Positions 27,806 through 37,826 of a stretch of DNA of 64,000 nt are shown here, one piece after another (within the stretch, counting starts at the first letter, position 1; every line of letters starts with the position of its first letter). The stretch comes from Prochlorococcus sp. AG-402-G10. GTDB lineage: Bacteria; Cyanobacteriota; Cyanobacteriia; PCC-6307; Cyanobiaceae. The stretch is taken from contig QCHT01000001.1 in assembly GCA_003279445.1 (NCBI GenBank), positions 62,001-126,000 of the forward strand, written 5' to 3'. A program made the position numbers and the translations under genes. The notes under the pieces were generated by a model that did no database searches, had not been told where the DNA came from, and was given only the letters and a program-made list of their open reading frames with translations.

Positions 27806-28693
27806 ATGAGTTCTAGTATTTTCAGCAAGAGAATAGTTAGTGGCCTTTTCGCTGGCATGTTTGGCCTAGTAGTTGTAGGAGTTGGTGGTGTTTGGTTTAC
27901 TTTTGCTCTTGGGTTAATAGTTCATTTGGCTCTTCTTGAATACTTTAGAATGACAGAATTTGCAGGTATTAGACCAGCCACTAAAACTACACTTCTGGCT
28001 TGTCAAATTCTTCTTATAACAACTTACTTTGATACTCAAGGCCTTTTCCCAAAGGAACTTGCAAATGCAGTTGTTCCCCTTTCTGGAGCTGCTATTTGTG
28101 GTTGGTTACTCTTACAACCTCTTACAGGATCTATTTCAGATATTGCTACCTCAATATTTGGATTGTTTTATTTAGGATATTTACCAAGCTATTGGATTAG
28201 ATTAAGAAACCTTTCTCAGATCGATTTATTTTCATCATTCCATTTAATTAGTCATTTACCCACAATATTTACAGTAGGCTTTTTTATTACGCTTGTTTCT
28301 TGCTTAATGATAGTCGCTTCAGATATTGGCTCTTATTATTTTGGAAGGATCTTTGGGAAACATCCTCTTACACCTGTATCTCCATCAAAAACAGTTGAAG
28401 GTGCTGTATTTGGAATAGTTTCTTCTGTTGCAATTGGTTTGTTGACGGGATTATTTCTCAAACTAGGACCTATAGGAATTTTATTTGTTGCAATGCTTGG
28501 AGCTCTTGTAGGCTTTTTTTCTATAGTTGGAGATCTAATTGAGTCAATGATGAAAAGAGATGTAGGGCTGAAGGATTCTGGTAATGCCTTGCCTGGACAT
28601 GGTGGAGTTTTGGACCGTATCGACAGTTATATTTTTACTCCAGCAATTGTTTATTTCCTTATAAAATTGATAATGCCATTGTTACCTGGTTAG
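27806..28693 (+). CDS. cdsA: Phosphatidate cytidylyltransferase
   Basis: Makes CDP-diacylglycerol for phospholipid synthesis. It is an integral membrane protein with about seven hydrophobic segments, and near the C terminus carries the CDP-alcohol signature: a P-S-K-T-V-E-G stretch (SPSKTVEGAVFG), then KRDVGLKDSGNALPGHGGVLDRIDS with the conserved Asp, His, Asp and Arg split over the signature. Length 295 is normal. The ATG directly follows the decarboxylase stop. The stop region overlaps by 4 nt the convergent DUF2993 gene. All essential residues appear present. Confidence 0.95.
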   Translation: MSSSIFSKRIVSGLFAGMFGLVVVGVGGVWFTFALGLIVHLALLEYFRMTEFAGIRPATKTTLLACQILLITTYFDTQGLFPKELANAVVPLSGAAICGWLLLQPLTGSISDIATSIFGLFYLGYLPSYWIRLRNLSQIDLFSSFHLISHLPTIFTVGFFITLVSCLMIVASDIGSYYFGRIFGKHPLTPVSPSKTVEGAVFGIVSSVAIGLLTGLFLKLGPIGILFVAMLGALVGFFSIVGDLIESMMKRDVGLKDSGNALPGHGGVLDRIDSYIFTPAIVYFLIKLIMPLLPG

Positions 28694-29334
28694 GCTTTTA
28701 CCGTTGATTCGATTAGAAAATTCACCGTATCACCAGAAAAATAAGTATCCTTTATAAATATTGAATCTTCGATTGGGAAGTCTTTTTCATAGCAGGAATT
28801 AATATCCCTAAATAATAAGTTCCCGCTTTTAGATTGAAGTGAAAAGACTTTTTCCTCTAAATTCTTTTTATTATTATTAGAATCGAAAGCTTTTAATATT
28901 AGTAAATTATTCTTTATTTGGCTATTTACATTTGTTTGCTGAGAAAAAAAACTTGATATGATCCATTCTTTTAACGAAAGCCATGTTAAAGATGAAAGTA
29001 ATAGATTAATATCTTTTGAACTCATTGATAATCTACCCTCTATTTTGAAATCATCTTTTATTGATAAAACTCCATCACTCATATTCATTAGATTTAGTTT
29101 AAATTTGATTAATTCAGCATTTATATTAAGTTGTTCAAAATGGATATCTTTAAAATTAACTTCTTTTGCGATCAGATTTATGTCTGACACCTGATTGTTA
29201 GGGAAGCCTAATGATAGACCTTTAATGATTATTTTTAAGCTGCCAATTGACTTGCATCTACTTCTTACCCAATACGTAAGCCCAGTTTCCAAAAGACGTT
29301 CAAAGGGAGTCTTTTGCTTTTTATCAACACCCAT
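28690..29334 (-). CDS. DUF2993 (LmeA-like) lipid-binding domain protein
   Basis: A 214-residue protein with the DUF2993 pattern: an amphipathic N terminus (PFERLLETGLTYWVRSRCKSIGSL), then SLGFPNNQVSDINLIAKEVNFKDIHFEQLNINAE, and a beta-rich body. The family is related to mycobacterial LmeA and to tubular lipid-binding folds, and cyanobacterial members are uncharacterised. No clear signal peptide. It starts one base from the end of the alpha/beta hydrolase and shares its strand, suggesting one transcript from clpC-side genes: dehydrogenase-hydrolase-DUF2993. Confidence 0.78.
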   Translation of the reverse strand: MGVDKKQKTPFERLLETGLTYWVRSRCKSIGSLKIIIKGLSLGFPNNQVSDINLIAKEVNFKDIHFEQLNINAELIKFKLNLMNMSDGVLSIKDDFKIEGRLSMSSKDINLLLSSLTWLSLKEWIISSFFSQQTNVNSQIKNNLLILKAFDSNNNKKNLEEKVFSLQSKSGNLLFRDINSCYEKDFPIEDSIFIKDTYFSGDTVNFLIESTVKA

Positions 29335-30218
29335 TAATAAGAATTTGATTCCCAGGTACTAGCAACAACATCAGGTCTGTCTAAGTGAGGAAGATGTCCA
29401 CAGTTTTGAATTTCTTGGTTTGGACAGCTTAGAAGATCCATGCAACTTTTTCTAAGGTTGTTATTTAAAATTCTATCGTTGGCTCCCCACAAAATGCTTA
29501 TAGGTTGAACTGGCAGGGGAAGTCCACAATTTGCTACCCCTCCACTTCTTGCAAATGCTGCCAGTGAAGGCCTCCAACCTGGAACATTCAAGTGAATAGA
29601 AGCAATTTGTTTCTCTGCTATTCCTGCGTCCTTAGGATTCGAAAAGGCTTTTTTACATAGATCTTCTCGTACGAAGCGTTGTTTTAAGAAGCAAACACCT
29701 AAGGCATCTAATGGAGAGGGAATTGGAGTTGACTTACCTGTTAAACCAGCTGGAGATAATAGTAAAAGTCTATTTATTTTAGCTTGTTGGGACCTTGCTA
29801 ATTTCATCGCGATGCCACCTCCCATTGATGCGCCCATAAGCCCTATCCCTGAAGATAAGTCTAATGTTTTTAAAACTTGCTCTAAATGCTGAACTATTGA
29901 GTTTGTACCATAGCTTCCATTTTGAGGCCTTGGACAAAAGCCAAAACCAAAAAGATCAGGAATAATTAGTTTGAATTTTTTTTCTAGGTAAGGAACTAGT
30001 CTCCGATACTCCATAAAACAACTATCAAAACCATGTAGAAGTAATATTGGCTTCCCTTCTCCAATAATTGCAACCGGATAAAGATCATTGGCATTACAAG
30101 AGATTCCTTTTAAATATATCCAATTGATTGATTCTGTGATCTGAATGGCTAATGGATCTATCAAGGTCGCTTTAACTTTATTTAATTCTTCTATAGGGTT
30201 AGTAGAAATTTTCTTCAT
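29334..30218 (-). CDS. Alpha/beta-hydrolase fold protein
   Basis: A 294-residue alpha/beta hydrolase. The oxyanion strand is ILLLHGFDSCF, the nucleophile elbow LMGASMGGGIAM (Ser in GASMGG), the acid in ILWGANDRIL and the His in CGHLPHLDRP: a complete triad. The cap is short. No signal sequence, so cytosolic. It lies in a tight string: 10 nt behind the dehydrogenase and abutting DUF2993. Substrate unknown; epoxide hydrolase, esterase, or a chlorophyll or lipid hydrolase are all possible from the fold. Confidence 0.85.
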   Translation of the reverse strand: MKKISTNPIEELNKVKATLIDPLAIQITESINWIYLKGISCNANDLYPVAIIGEGKPILLLHGFDSCFMEYRRLVPYLEKKFKLIIPDLFGFGFCPRPQNGSYGTNSIVQHLEQVLKTLDLSSGIGLMGASMGGGIAMKLARSQQAKINRLLLLSPAGLTGKSTPIPSPLDALGVCFLKQRFVREDLCKKAFSNPKDAGIAEKQIASIHLNVPGWRPSLAAFARSGGVANCGLPLPVQPISILWGANDRILNNNLRKSCMDLLSCPNQEIQNCGHLPHLDRPDVVASTWESNSY

Positions 30219-30228
30219 TAAGATGTTA

Positions 30229-31362
30229 TTATTTTTTACCGATTAGATTTTTTTTATCACTTGATATTAAATCCAACTTATTAGCATCAAGTAAAGCTTC
30301 CATTAGAGTATTTTCATTAACCTTAAAAGGCAGATTATGTATTTCTGAATTTCTGTGGCATGCAAATATACATGCTTTTTCTAATTCTTTTTTTTCATAT
30401 GATTTTAGCCCTAAAGATTGAATATCTATGGGAAGATCTAAATCTATAAGTAACTCTATTAGTTGTTTCTTAGTTTGAAGTGCTAATTGACTTTTACTTA
30501 AAAGCTCCTCAATACGTAGTTGAACAAGTATTCCATATCCAACAAGTTCACCATGGAGTGATTTCTTTATGAAATCCAATTGTGTCAATCCATTGTGAAC
30601 AGCATGTGCTGCAGCTGTTCTACATTTTGCTCCTCCAATTCCTCCAATAAGCCCTGCAGTTAAGGCGCAACCTTCAGCTACTTTTATCCAGGCATCACTA
30701 TTTGGATCTTGCAATGCTGTTTTGCTATCAATTAAAAGTTGATCCCTTAACACTCTTGCCATTTGAACGGCTTGTTGTACAAGGCTATCATTTGAATTAG
30801 CACTACTAATTGAAGCTTCATACCATTTTGCTAGAGCATCTGCAATGCCGCTGGCTAGTGTTCTTTTGGGCGCTTTCCTGACTAGGCTATAGTCAAAAAT
30901 TAATAATTTAGGACATTTCTCTAGGATTTCATCTTTTATAAATGAACCTTTTGGGGAATATATGTTTGCAAGTGCTGTCCAGCCAGCACAGGTTGATGCA
31001 CTTAGAGGAACTGTTATGCAAGGTATGTTTAGTCTATTAGCAATTAGTTTTCCAGCATCTAGAACTTTTCCTCCACCGGATGCAACAATAGCATCACAAA
31101 ATGAATACTTTGCTATAGAAGATATACGCTGTAAATCGATTTCACAGCAATCATAATTTAGTTCTTCATGTACAACATTGAGCCCCATTGAACTTAACTC
31201 AATAGAAAGAGATTTTCGTATCTCATATGTACAATTGCTTCTACCAATTAAAAGTGGCTTATTACATAAAGAGGGGATTAACTCTTTTGCCTCTTCCCAG
31301 GCTTGTTCTCCTCTAACAACCTTTTCAGGAGATATTTTATGCAAATGGTTATTAGCTTGCAT
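30229..31362 (-). CDS. Glycerol dehydrogenase-like (iron-containing ADH superfamily) protein
   Basis: A 377-residue member of the GldA/dehydroquinate-synthase-like fold. NAD-binding: VASGGGKVLDAGKL followed by TVPLSASTCAGWTAL. The metal ligands are Asp in SGIADALAKWYE, His in AAAHAVHNGL and His in SLHGELVGYG, all present. Glycerol dehydrogenase is the closest recognised class, but cyanobacterial versions are untested and a glycerol-1-phosphate or other polyol activity is possible. It lies downstream of clpC (41 nt between) and leads the dehydrogenase-hydrolase-DUF2993 string. Confidence 0.82.
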   Translation of the reverse strand: MQANNHLHKISPEKVVRGEQAWEEAKELIPSLCNKPLLIGRSNCTYEIRKSLSIELSSMGLNVVHEELNYDCCEIDLQRISSIAKYSFCDAIVASGGGKVLDAGKLIANRLNIPCITVPLSASTCAGWTALANIYSPKGSFIKDEILEKCPKLLIFDYSLVRKAPKRTLASGIADALAKWYEASISSANSNDSLVQQAVQMARVLRDQLLIDSKTALQDPNSDAWIKVAEGCALTAGLIGGIGGAKCRTAAAHAVHNGLTQLDFIKKSLHGELVGYGILVQLRIEELLSKSQLALQTKKQLIELLIDLDLPIDIQSLGLKSYEKKELEKACIFACHRNSEIHNLPFKVNENTLMEALLDANKLDLISSDKKNLIGKK

Positions 31363-31403
31363 ATGTAGTTGTGTGATAGTTAGTTTATTCTTTATTGCAG
31401 ATT

Positions 31404-33983
31404 TTATATACCAGCTGTTGCAAGCTCAGGTTTGTTTGTATTTCTATCTATATGTTTGACAATTACATTTTTACTTTCATCTATGTCGACTTCTGCTTTG
31501 TCTCCATCTTTTATTTTCCCGGACAAGAGTTCTTCAGCTAGGCTGTCTTCTAATAGTCTCATGACAGCCCTACGAAGTGGCCTTGCTCCATAAGAAGGAT
31601 TGTATCCTTCTTCAACTAATCTTTCTTTAAAGGCATCAGATACAGATAAAGTTATTCCTTTGTCCTTTATTCTTATAAATACTTCTCTTAACATTATTTC
31701 TGCAATATCTTTTACTTCTTCGCGGGTTAATTGTCTGAATACAATAATTTCATCTAATCTATTCAAAAATTCTGGCCTAAAGTATTGTTTTAGTTCTTCA
31801 TTAACAAGAGATTTAATCCTGTTATATTGACTATCCTCTTGACTCTCACCTGTAAGTTCAAAACCTAAGCCTCCTCCTCCTTTTTCTATAACTTTTGAGC
31901 CAATATTAGAAGTCATGATAATAAGAGTATTCTTAAAATCAACAGTCCTACCTTTTGAATCAGTTAAACGGCCTTCTTCTAGAAGTTGAAGTAGTAGATT
32001 AAATACATCAGGATGTGCCTTTTCAATTTCATCAAATAGTACGACTGTATAAGGGCGTCTTCTAACAGCTTCTGTAAGCTGACCACCTTCATTGAAGCCT
32101 ACGTATCCAGGAGGGGAGCCGATTAATTTGCTAACAGTATGTCTCTCCATAAACTCTGACATGTCAAGGCGAATCATTGCTTCTTCACTTCCAAAGAAAT
32201 ATGCTGCTAGTGCTTTTGTTAGCTCTGTCTTTCCAACTCCAGTTGGTCCTGAGAAAATAAAGCTAGCGATTGGTCTATTCGGATTTTTTAGTCCAACTCT
32301 TGCTCTTCTTATTGCCTTAGATACTGCTTTGACAGCTTCATCCTGTCCAATAAGACGCTGATGTAGGGTTTCTTCCATATTTAGTAGCTTGACTGATTCA
32401 CTTTCTGTGAGCTTTTGTACTGGAACTCCTGTCCAAGAGGCAACTATATGTGCAATATCTTCTTCATTAACTAATGGCAAGTTTTGAGGGCTTTTTTCAG
32501 GAGAAGGATTATCGTTTTCATTTGTTTTTACTTTTGAAGACTGACTTATTTCTTCTTCTTCTTTGACAGTAGAATTTGGAATAGATTGTTTTGCATTATC
32601 TAAAATAGTTCTAATTTGATTTCTTAAATCAACCTCTTTTTCTCTAAGTTCACCAGCTTGAGTGAAATTTTGTTCTCTAACTGCTTCTTCTTTTTCTTTT
32701 TGTATTTTTCTTAATTCTTTGTCAACTTCCTTTGCTTCTGGGGGAAGTTTAGAATTTAGAAGTCTTACTCTACTTCCAGCCTCATCTATTAAATCTATTG
32801 CTTTATCTGGTAAGAATCTATCGGAAATATATCTGTCTCCAAGGTTTGCTGCAGCATTTAGTGCCTCATCTGTAATTTTTAATCTGTGATGTTGCTCATA
32901 TCTCTCTCTCAAGCCTTTGAGTATTTCAATTGTGTCTTCTATAGAAGGTTCTCCAATCATAACCGGTTGGAAGCGCCTTTCTAGGGCTGCATCTCGCTCT
33001 ATATGCTTGCGATATTCGTCAAGTGTAGTCGCTCCAATACATTGAAGTTCTCCTCTGGCCAACGCCGGCTTGAGAATATTGGCAGCATCAATTGCACCTT
33101 CAGCAGCTCCTGCACCAATAAGCGTATGTACTTCATCTATTACTAAAATGACGTTGCCTGCTGATTTGATTTCCTCCATTATTTTCTTTAGTCGTTCTTC
33201 AAATTCTCCTCGATATTTTGTACCCGCTACAAGTAGTCCTATGTCAAGAGTTAGAACCCTTTTCTCTTCAAGAATGTCAGGAATGTCCCCTTGTTGAATG
33301 CGTTGTGCTAAGCCTTCAGCTATAGCAGTTTTGCCTACTCCAGGTTCTCCTATAAGAACAGGATTATTTTTTGTTCTTCTACCCAGAATTTGTATGACTC
33401 TATCGATTTCGTCATGACGGCCAACAACTGGATCTAGTTTTGATTCACTGGCTAATTTCGTAAGATTTGTTCCAAATTCATCAAGTGTGGTTGTTTTGGC
33501 TGAGCTCTTCCCAGGTCCGCCTGATCCACCTCCTGCTGCAACTTCTGCGGTCTCTCCAAGCATTCTTATAACTTGTGTCCTTACTTTTGTAAGATCAACA
33601 CCAAGGTTTTCCATGACCCTTGCAGCTACTCCTTCTCCTTCTCTGATTAGTCCTAGTAATAAATGTTCGGTGCCTATGTAATTGTGACCGAGTTGCCTTG
33701 CTTCCTCAAGAGAAAGTTCTAAAACTCTTTTTGCCCTGGGGGTAAAAGGGATCTCTACTGCAACAAAACCAGAGCCGCGGCCAATTATTTTTTCAACTTC
33801 TACTCTCGAATCTTTTAGATTTACACCCATAGATTTCAGGACTTTTGCTGCAACACCAGTCCCTTCTCCAATTAGGCCTAGAAGAATTTGCTCAGTGCCA
33901 ACAAAATTATGACCAAGGCGTCTCGCCTCCTCTTGGGCCAGCATGATCACCTTGATGGCCTTTTCAGTAAACCTTTCGAACAT
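31404..33983 (-). CDS. clpC: Clp protease ATPase ClpC (Hsp100)
   Basis: Unfoldase that feeds substrates to ClpP/R. Layout: two Clp-N repeats (residues 1-150), AAA1 with [13 protein letters not shown], a UVR/coiled middle domain (about 420-470), and AAA2 with [13 protein letters not shown]. It carries GLGF in AAA2, the ClpP-docking tripeptide loop that ClpB lacks, which decides the name. Length 859 is usual for plants and cyanobacteria (essential in several). The promoter should lie in the 178-bp gap upstream (33984-34161), which holds no other gene. Antisense ORFs over it are shadows. Confidence 0.97.
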   Translation of the reverse strand: MFERFTEKAIKVIMLAQEEARRLGHNFVGTEQILLGLIGEGTGVAAKVLKSMGVNLKDSRVEVEKIIGRGSGFVAVEIPFTPRAKRVLELSLEEARQLGHNYIGTEHLLLGLIREGEGVAARVMENLGVDLTKVRTQVIRMLGETAEVAAGGGSGGPGKSSAKTTTLDEFGTNLTKLASESKLDPVVGRHDEIDRVIQILGRRTKNNPVLIGEPGVGKTAIAEGLAQRIQQGDIPDILEEKRVLTLDIGLLVAGTKYRGEFEERLKKIMEEIKSAGNVILVIDEVHTLIGAGAAEGAIDAANILKPALARGELQCIGATTLDEYRKHIERDAALERRFQPVMIGEPSIEDTIEILKGLRERYEQHHRLKITDEALNAAANLGDRYISDRFLPDKAIDLIDEAGSRVRLLNSKLPPEAKEVDKELRKIQKEKEEAVREQNFTQAGELREKEVDLRNQIRTILDNAKQSIPNSTVKEEEEISQSSKVKTNENDNPSPEKSPQNLPLVNEEDIAHIVASWTGVPVQKLTESESVKLLNMEETLHQRLIGQDEAVKAVSKAIRRARVGLKNPNRPIASFIFSGPTGVGKTELTKALAAYFFGSEEAMIRLDMSEFMERHTVSKLIGSPPGYVGFNEGGQLTEAVRRRPYTVVLFDEIEKAHPDVFNLLLQLLEEGRLTDSKGRTVDFKNTLIIMTSNIGSKVIEKGGGGLGFELTGESQEDSQYNRIKSLVNEELKQYFRPEFLNRLDEIIVFRQLTREEVKDIAEIMLREVFIRIKDKGITLSVSDAFKERLVEEGYNPSYGARPLRRAVMRLLEDSLAEELLSGKIKDGDKAEVDIDESKNVIVKHIDRNTNKPELATAGI

Positions 33984-34161
33984 TTGGGCTAGGCCAGATG
34001 CATTTACATATAATTTATCAGGATTGAGATAGGAATGTGTTAGTAGTTAGCTTTCGTATAAACCGTAATTCCCTTTGAAACGCTAGAGGCCTTTTGAAAA
34101 TTGAGATTCCAAGCTCAGAAAAAGGAATTAATTTAGGATTATCTTATAAATACTTTTTTCA

Positions 34162-34623
34162 TTAATTATAAATATACTGATATATAACTGCATTGCTACC
34201 ATCTTTGTAGAGCTTATTTCGGAATCCAATCTGGTGAAAGTTAAGATTTTCGTAGAGTGACTTTGCGGCTAAGTTATTCTCTTTTACTTCCAGTGTTGCT
34301 ATAGAAATTCCAATTTCCTTAGAACGACTTAATAATGATAAAACCATAAGGGAAGCTATGCCTTGATTTTGAAATAAAGGATGAACACCTACAAAGGTAA
34401 TATTTATTTCATCTTTTGCTAGCCATCCACTGGTAAGGCCTATTAGTTTTGTTTGATGGAGTGCACCAAGACAAATTCTTTTTGCATTGGTCAATTCATC
34501 CTGCCACTGTCTTTTAGTCCAAATCCCATTTAAAGTTTTCTTATCTAATTTTATGCAGTGATCTAAGTATTTGATTCCTAGTTTTTTGATCTTTATCTCT
34601 GGATATAAATTTTTTCCTTTCAT
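34162..34623 (-). CDS. rimI: GNAT acetyltransferase, RimI type
   Basis: N-alpha-acetyltransferase of the RimI class (ribosomal protein S18 in E. coli). The acetyl-CoA loop is VHPLFQNQGIASLMV (Q-x-x-G-x-A), followed by ENNLAAKSLYENLNFHQIGFR, the classic C-terminal GNAT helix-strand. Length 153 is right. The target is an inference. It is divergent from lysA across about 70 bp. Downstream on the same strand lies clpC, 178 bp away. Confidence 0.87.
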   Translation of the reverse strand: MKGKNLYPEIKIKKLGIKYLDHCIKLDKKTLNGIWTKRQWQDELTNAKRICLGALHQTKLIGLTSGWLAKDEINITFVGVHPLFQNQGIASLMVLSLLSRSKEIGISIATLEVKENNLAAKSLYENLNFHQIGFRNKLYKDGSNAVIYQYIYN

Positions 34624-34695
34624 GAAATAAGCTTCACATGATTAAATCTATAAGTAAAGGAGAAAAGCCTTAAAATCCCTCTGTTCCAAAAAATT

Positions 34696-36066
34696 ATGGA
34701 TATTTCTACCCCTTTTGAGGAAAATCAAGACCAGCTTAGTCCTAACAGGAATATTGCCCCACTCACTGCTGCATTGGACAAAGAGAAAAGGCTAGTTGTT
34801 GGTGGATGTAGGCTTAGCAAGCTTGCTGAGGATTATGGTACACCTCTTTATGTAATAGATGAACTTACAGTTAGAGCCTCATGTAGGGAATATAGAGACT
34901 CACTAATTAAATATTATCCTGGTGATTCACTCCCTTTGTATGCCTCTAAGGCAAATAGTTCTTTACTTCTAAGTAGCTTAGTTGCTTCAGAAGGTATGGG
35001 AATAGATGTTGTCTCTGAAGGTGAATTAATTACAGCGTTAAAAGGAGGAATCCCAAATCATAAAATAGTTTTTCATGGTAATAATAAATCAAAAGATGAG
35101 TTGTTACTTGCATATAAAAATGATGTTAAAATAGTTTTAGATAATCAATTTGATATTGACCAGTTAAAAGAAATAGTTGAACCAGATGTGAAGAAAGCAA
35201 GGCTAATATTAAGATTCACACCTGGTATAGAATGTCATACACATGAATATATTAAGACAGGTCATATTGATAGTAAATTTGGTTTCGATCCTGATGCATT
35301 AAACGATATTTTTATACAGTTGAAGGATATTGAATGGGGAGAGCTTGTTGGACTACATGCTCATATTGGCTCTCAAATTTTTGAGGTAGAGCCTCATAGA
35401 GATCTCGCTGAAGTTATGGTGAAGGCTCTTCAGAAAGGAAGGGAGCTTGGCCACTCCTTAGAAATTCTTAATGTAGGTGGAGGCTTGGGCATTAGATATA
35501 CATCTTCAGATGATCCGCCTTCAATTGCTCATTGGGTAGAGGTTATTTCGAATGCTGTTGTAGAAGCATGTAACAAAAGATCATTGAAATTACCCTTCTT
35601 AATGTGTGAGCCTGGCAGGTCCATTGTTGGGACTTCTGGTCTAACGCTTTATAGGATTGGCTCTAGGAAGGAAATCCCTGGACTGAAAACATATGTAGCC
35701 ATAGATGGAGGAATGAGTGACAACCCTCGACCTATTACATATCAGTCTTCATATACAGCTGTTCTTGTTGATAAACCATTGGCCAAAACTAATGAGATTG
35801 TGACTATTGCTGGTAAACATTGTGAATCAGGGGATGTTTTGCTAAATGATTTCCCTCTTCCAATTTGCTCTAGCGGAGATGTGTTAGCTGTATTCTCGAC
35901 AGGCGCATATAATTCTTCAATGAGTTCGAACTACAATCGAATCCCTAAGCCAGCTGCAGTTATTGTTTTAGAAAAGACTTCTGAGGTGATCCAGCGTAGA
36001 GAATTACCTGAAGATCTATTGCGAAATGACATTCTTCCGGATCGCTTTATGGAAAACGTTCGTTAG
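34696..36066 (+). CDS. lysA: Diaminopimelate decarboxylase
   Basis: Final step to lysine, using PLP. The cofactor Lys is in LYASKANSS (near residue 83), the PLP-phosphate loop contains GGGLGIRY and MCEPGRSIVG, and the C-terminal CSSGDVLAVFSTGAYN holds residues that close the dimer active site. Length 456 is normal for the cyanobacterial enzyme. It leads the + operon lysA-dacA-uppS-bioB-trhO-unknown with spacings 27, 13, 16, and overlaps. A promoter should lie upstream of 34696 in the 72-bp gap. Confidence 0.97.
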   Translation: MDISTPFEENQDQLSPNRNIAPLTAALDKEKRLVVGGCRLSKLAEDYGTPLYVIDELTVRASCREYRDSLIKYYPGDSLPLYASKANSSLLLSSLVASEGMGIDVVSEGELITALKGGIPNHKIVFHGNNKSKDELLLAYKNDVKIVLDNQFDIDQLKEIVEPDVKKARLILRFTPGIECHTHEYIKTGHIDSKFGFDPDALNDIFIQLKDIEWGELVGLHAHIGSQIFEVEPHRDLAEVMVKALQKGRELGHSLEILNVGGGLGIRYTSSDDPPSIAHWVEVISNAVVEACNKRSLKLPFLMCEPGRSIVGTSGLTLYRIGSRKEIPGLKTYVAIDGGMSDNPRPITYQSSYTAVLVDKPLAKTNEIVTIAGKHCESGDVLLNDFPLPICSSGDVLAVFSTGAYNSSMSSNYNRIPKPAAVIVLEKTSEVIQRRELPEDLLRNDILPDRFMENVR

Positions 36067-36093
36067 ATTTAAGAAGAAGATTGGGCCTAAGGA

Positions 36094-36996
36094 TTGAACT
36101 TTTGGTGGATAATAAATTTGCCTTTTCTGCTGGATGCATTATTTGCTTCAGCTCTTGGGGTTTTGCTTTTTTCAAGAGTTAAAGAACCTAGAACTCTTTG
36201 GCTACTTCGTGGGTATTTATTTCTTGTATCTCTTGCATGGTTCGTTCAGAGATTCGCAACTCTTCCTGTTACTTCAAAATTAATAGATGCCTTGGTGTTG
36301 GCATGTTCACTTTCATTGGCAATTTTATGGCAAGGGGAATTAAGACGGTTAATGGAATTACTTGGAACTGGAAGGCTGGCTGTTCTTTTAGGTAATACTC
36401 AAAAGGAATTCCAGGCTAATGCAAGCACAGTAACTCAATTATCAGAAGCTGCAGGAATACTTTCTCAAAAAAGAAGAGGGGCTCTCATTGTTCTTGACAT
36501 GGGTAGTGATTTAAGACCTGAAGACTTTCTTTACTCAGGTGTGCCTATTGACGCCAAATTTTCTTCAGAATTATTGCTTAATTTATTTGCTTCTGATACT
36601 CCTTTACATGATGGTGCAGTTGTAATTAAAGGAAATAGGATCATTTCTGCAGGTGTAATCCTGCCTCTTTCAAGGCAGAGTATTAGTCGTTATGGGACAA
36701 GGCATCTAGCAGCTCTTGGTATTACAGAGAGATTTGACAGATGTATTTGTGTAGTGGTTTCCGAAGAGACTGGTACATTGTCTTTGGCTAATCTTGGTCG
36801 TCTTGAAAGGCCAATTACTAGCAGTAGATTATTGGAGCTGCTTAAGGAGTTTATGAGTTCATCTCCAAGTGCAGGGATTGGAAAAACATCCCAAAGTCTC
36901 AACAGTTTATCTCTTTCATCCAATAAATCATCGAATCATGATCCTAACGAAAAAAGAGCCAATCTTAAAACGGATATATTTCCAGATCAAAAGTAA
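36094..36996 (+). CDS. dacA: Membrane-bound diadenylate cyclase (CdaA/DacA)
   Basis: Makes cyclic di-AMP from two ATP. N-terminal membrane helices cover about residues 8-80, then the DAC domain carries the catalytic DGA motif (DTPLHDGAVVI, residues 173-175) and the RHR-equivalent GTRHLAALGI (201-204). Length 300 with a disordered C-terminal tail. The start is TTG at 36094: an in-frame TAA lies two codons upstream, so no longer start exists; ribosome-site matching is poor. Placement between lysA and uppS recalls the cell-wall context of cdaA in Firmicutes (next to glmM). The degrading enzyme is at 4.9-7.0 kb. Confidence 0.93.
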   Translation: MNFWWIINLPFLLDALFASALGVLLFSRVKEPRTLWLLRGYLFLVSLAWFVQRFATLPVTSKLIDALVLACSLSLAILWQGELRRLMELLGTGRLAVLLGNTQKEFQANASTVTQLSEAAGILSQKRRGALIVLDMGSDLRPEDFLYSGVPIDAKFSSELLLNLFASDTPLHDGAVVIKGNRIISAGVILPLSRQSISRYGTRHLAALGITERFDRCICVVVSEETGTLSLANLGRLERPITSSRLLELLKEFMSSSPSAGIGKTSQSLNSLSLSSNKSSNHDPNEKRANLKTDIFPDQK

Positions 36997-37009
36997 GTAT
37001 ATTTTTTAA

Positions 37010-37810
37010 ATGAAAAGTTTTTCTTCTGCAGAAATGGAAGCTCAGTCTTTGGTTGTTCCTTTGCCAAGACCAATTGATCCAGAAAAGATGCCTCAACATA
37101 TAGCCATAATTATGGATGGTAATGGTAGATGGGCGAATGCACAGCAGTTACCTAGAGCTATGGGACATAGAGCAGGTGTAGATGCACTTAAGAGAACTTT
37201 ACGTTTATGTAGTGATTGGAATATAAAGGTTTTGACTGTTTATGCTTTTTCTACCGAGAATTGGACTAGGCCAAAAGAAGAAGTTAGTTTCTTAATGACC
37301 CTATTTGAACGTGTGCTTAAAAATGAAATTGAAGCTTTAAATTTGAAAAAAGTTCGCATTAATTTTCTAGGTGATTTAGATCCACTTCCTTCTCGATTAA
37401 GAGATTTGATTAATGAGTCAATAGAACTTACCGCTTCAAATACTGGAATACAATTTAATGTCTGTACTAACTATGGAGGTAGGCATGAGCTAGTTTTGGC
37501 AGCTCAGAGGCTTGCCAAGCTTGCAGTAGACGGAAAACTTGATCCTACATTGATTGATGAAAAGATATTTGCTGGCGAATTATTTACCTCAAGTTATGTT
37601 GATCCTGATTTACTTATTCGAACAAGTGGAGAAAGGAGAATCAGCAATTTCTTGCTTTGGCAATTGGCATATGCTGAGATTCATGTCACAGATACATTAT
37701 GGCCAGATTTTGATTCAATCTCATTAACAAAAGCACTTATTGATTATCAATCAAGAAGGAGACGTTTTGGTGGTGTAGATTCGCACTTTGACCAGCAATT
37801 CAAGGCTTGA
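37010..37810 (+). CDS. uppS: Isoprenyl transferase (undecaprenyl diphosphate synthase)
   Basis: Cis-prenyltransferase making the C55 lipid carrier for peptidoglycan and O-chains. The diagnostic [11 protein letters not shown] (with the catalytic Asp) and the [13 protein letters not shown] segment are present, as are [13 protein letters not shown] and RRRRFGG. Length 266 is slightly long, with a basic N-terminal tail. It is 13 nt after dacA, a natural pairing of wall precursor and c-di-AMP functions. Its 3' end overlaps the upstream extension of bioB's frame. Confidence 0.95.
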   Translation: MKSFSSAEMEAQSLVVPLPRPIDPEKMPQHIAIIMDGNGRWANAQQLPRAMGHRAGVDALKRTLRLCSDWNIKVLTVYAFSTENWTRPKEEVSFLMTLFERVLKNEIEALNLKKVRINFLGDLDPLPSRLRDLINESIELTASNTGIQFNVCTNYGGRHELVLAAQRLAKLAVDGKLDPTLIDEKIFAGELFTSSYVDPDLLIRTSGERRISNFLLWQLAYAEIHVTDTLWPDFDSISLTKALIDYQSRRRRFGGVDSHFDQQFKA

Positions 37811-37826
37811 CTCTTATTATTTCTTT

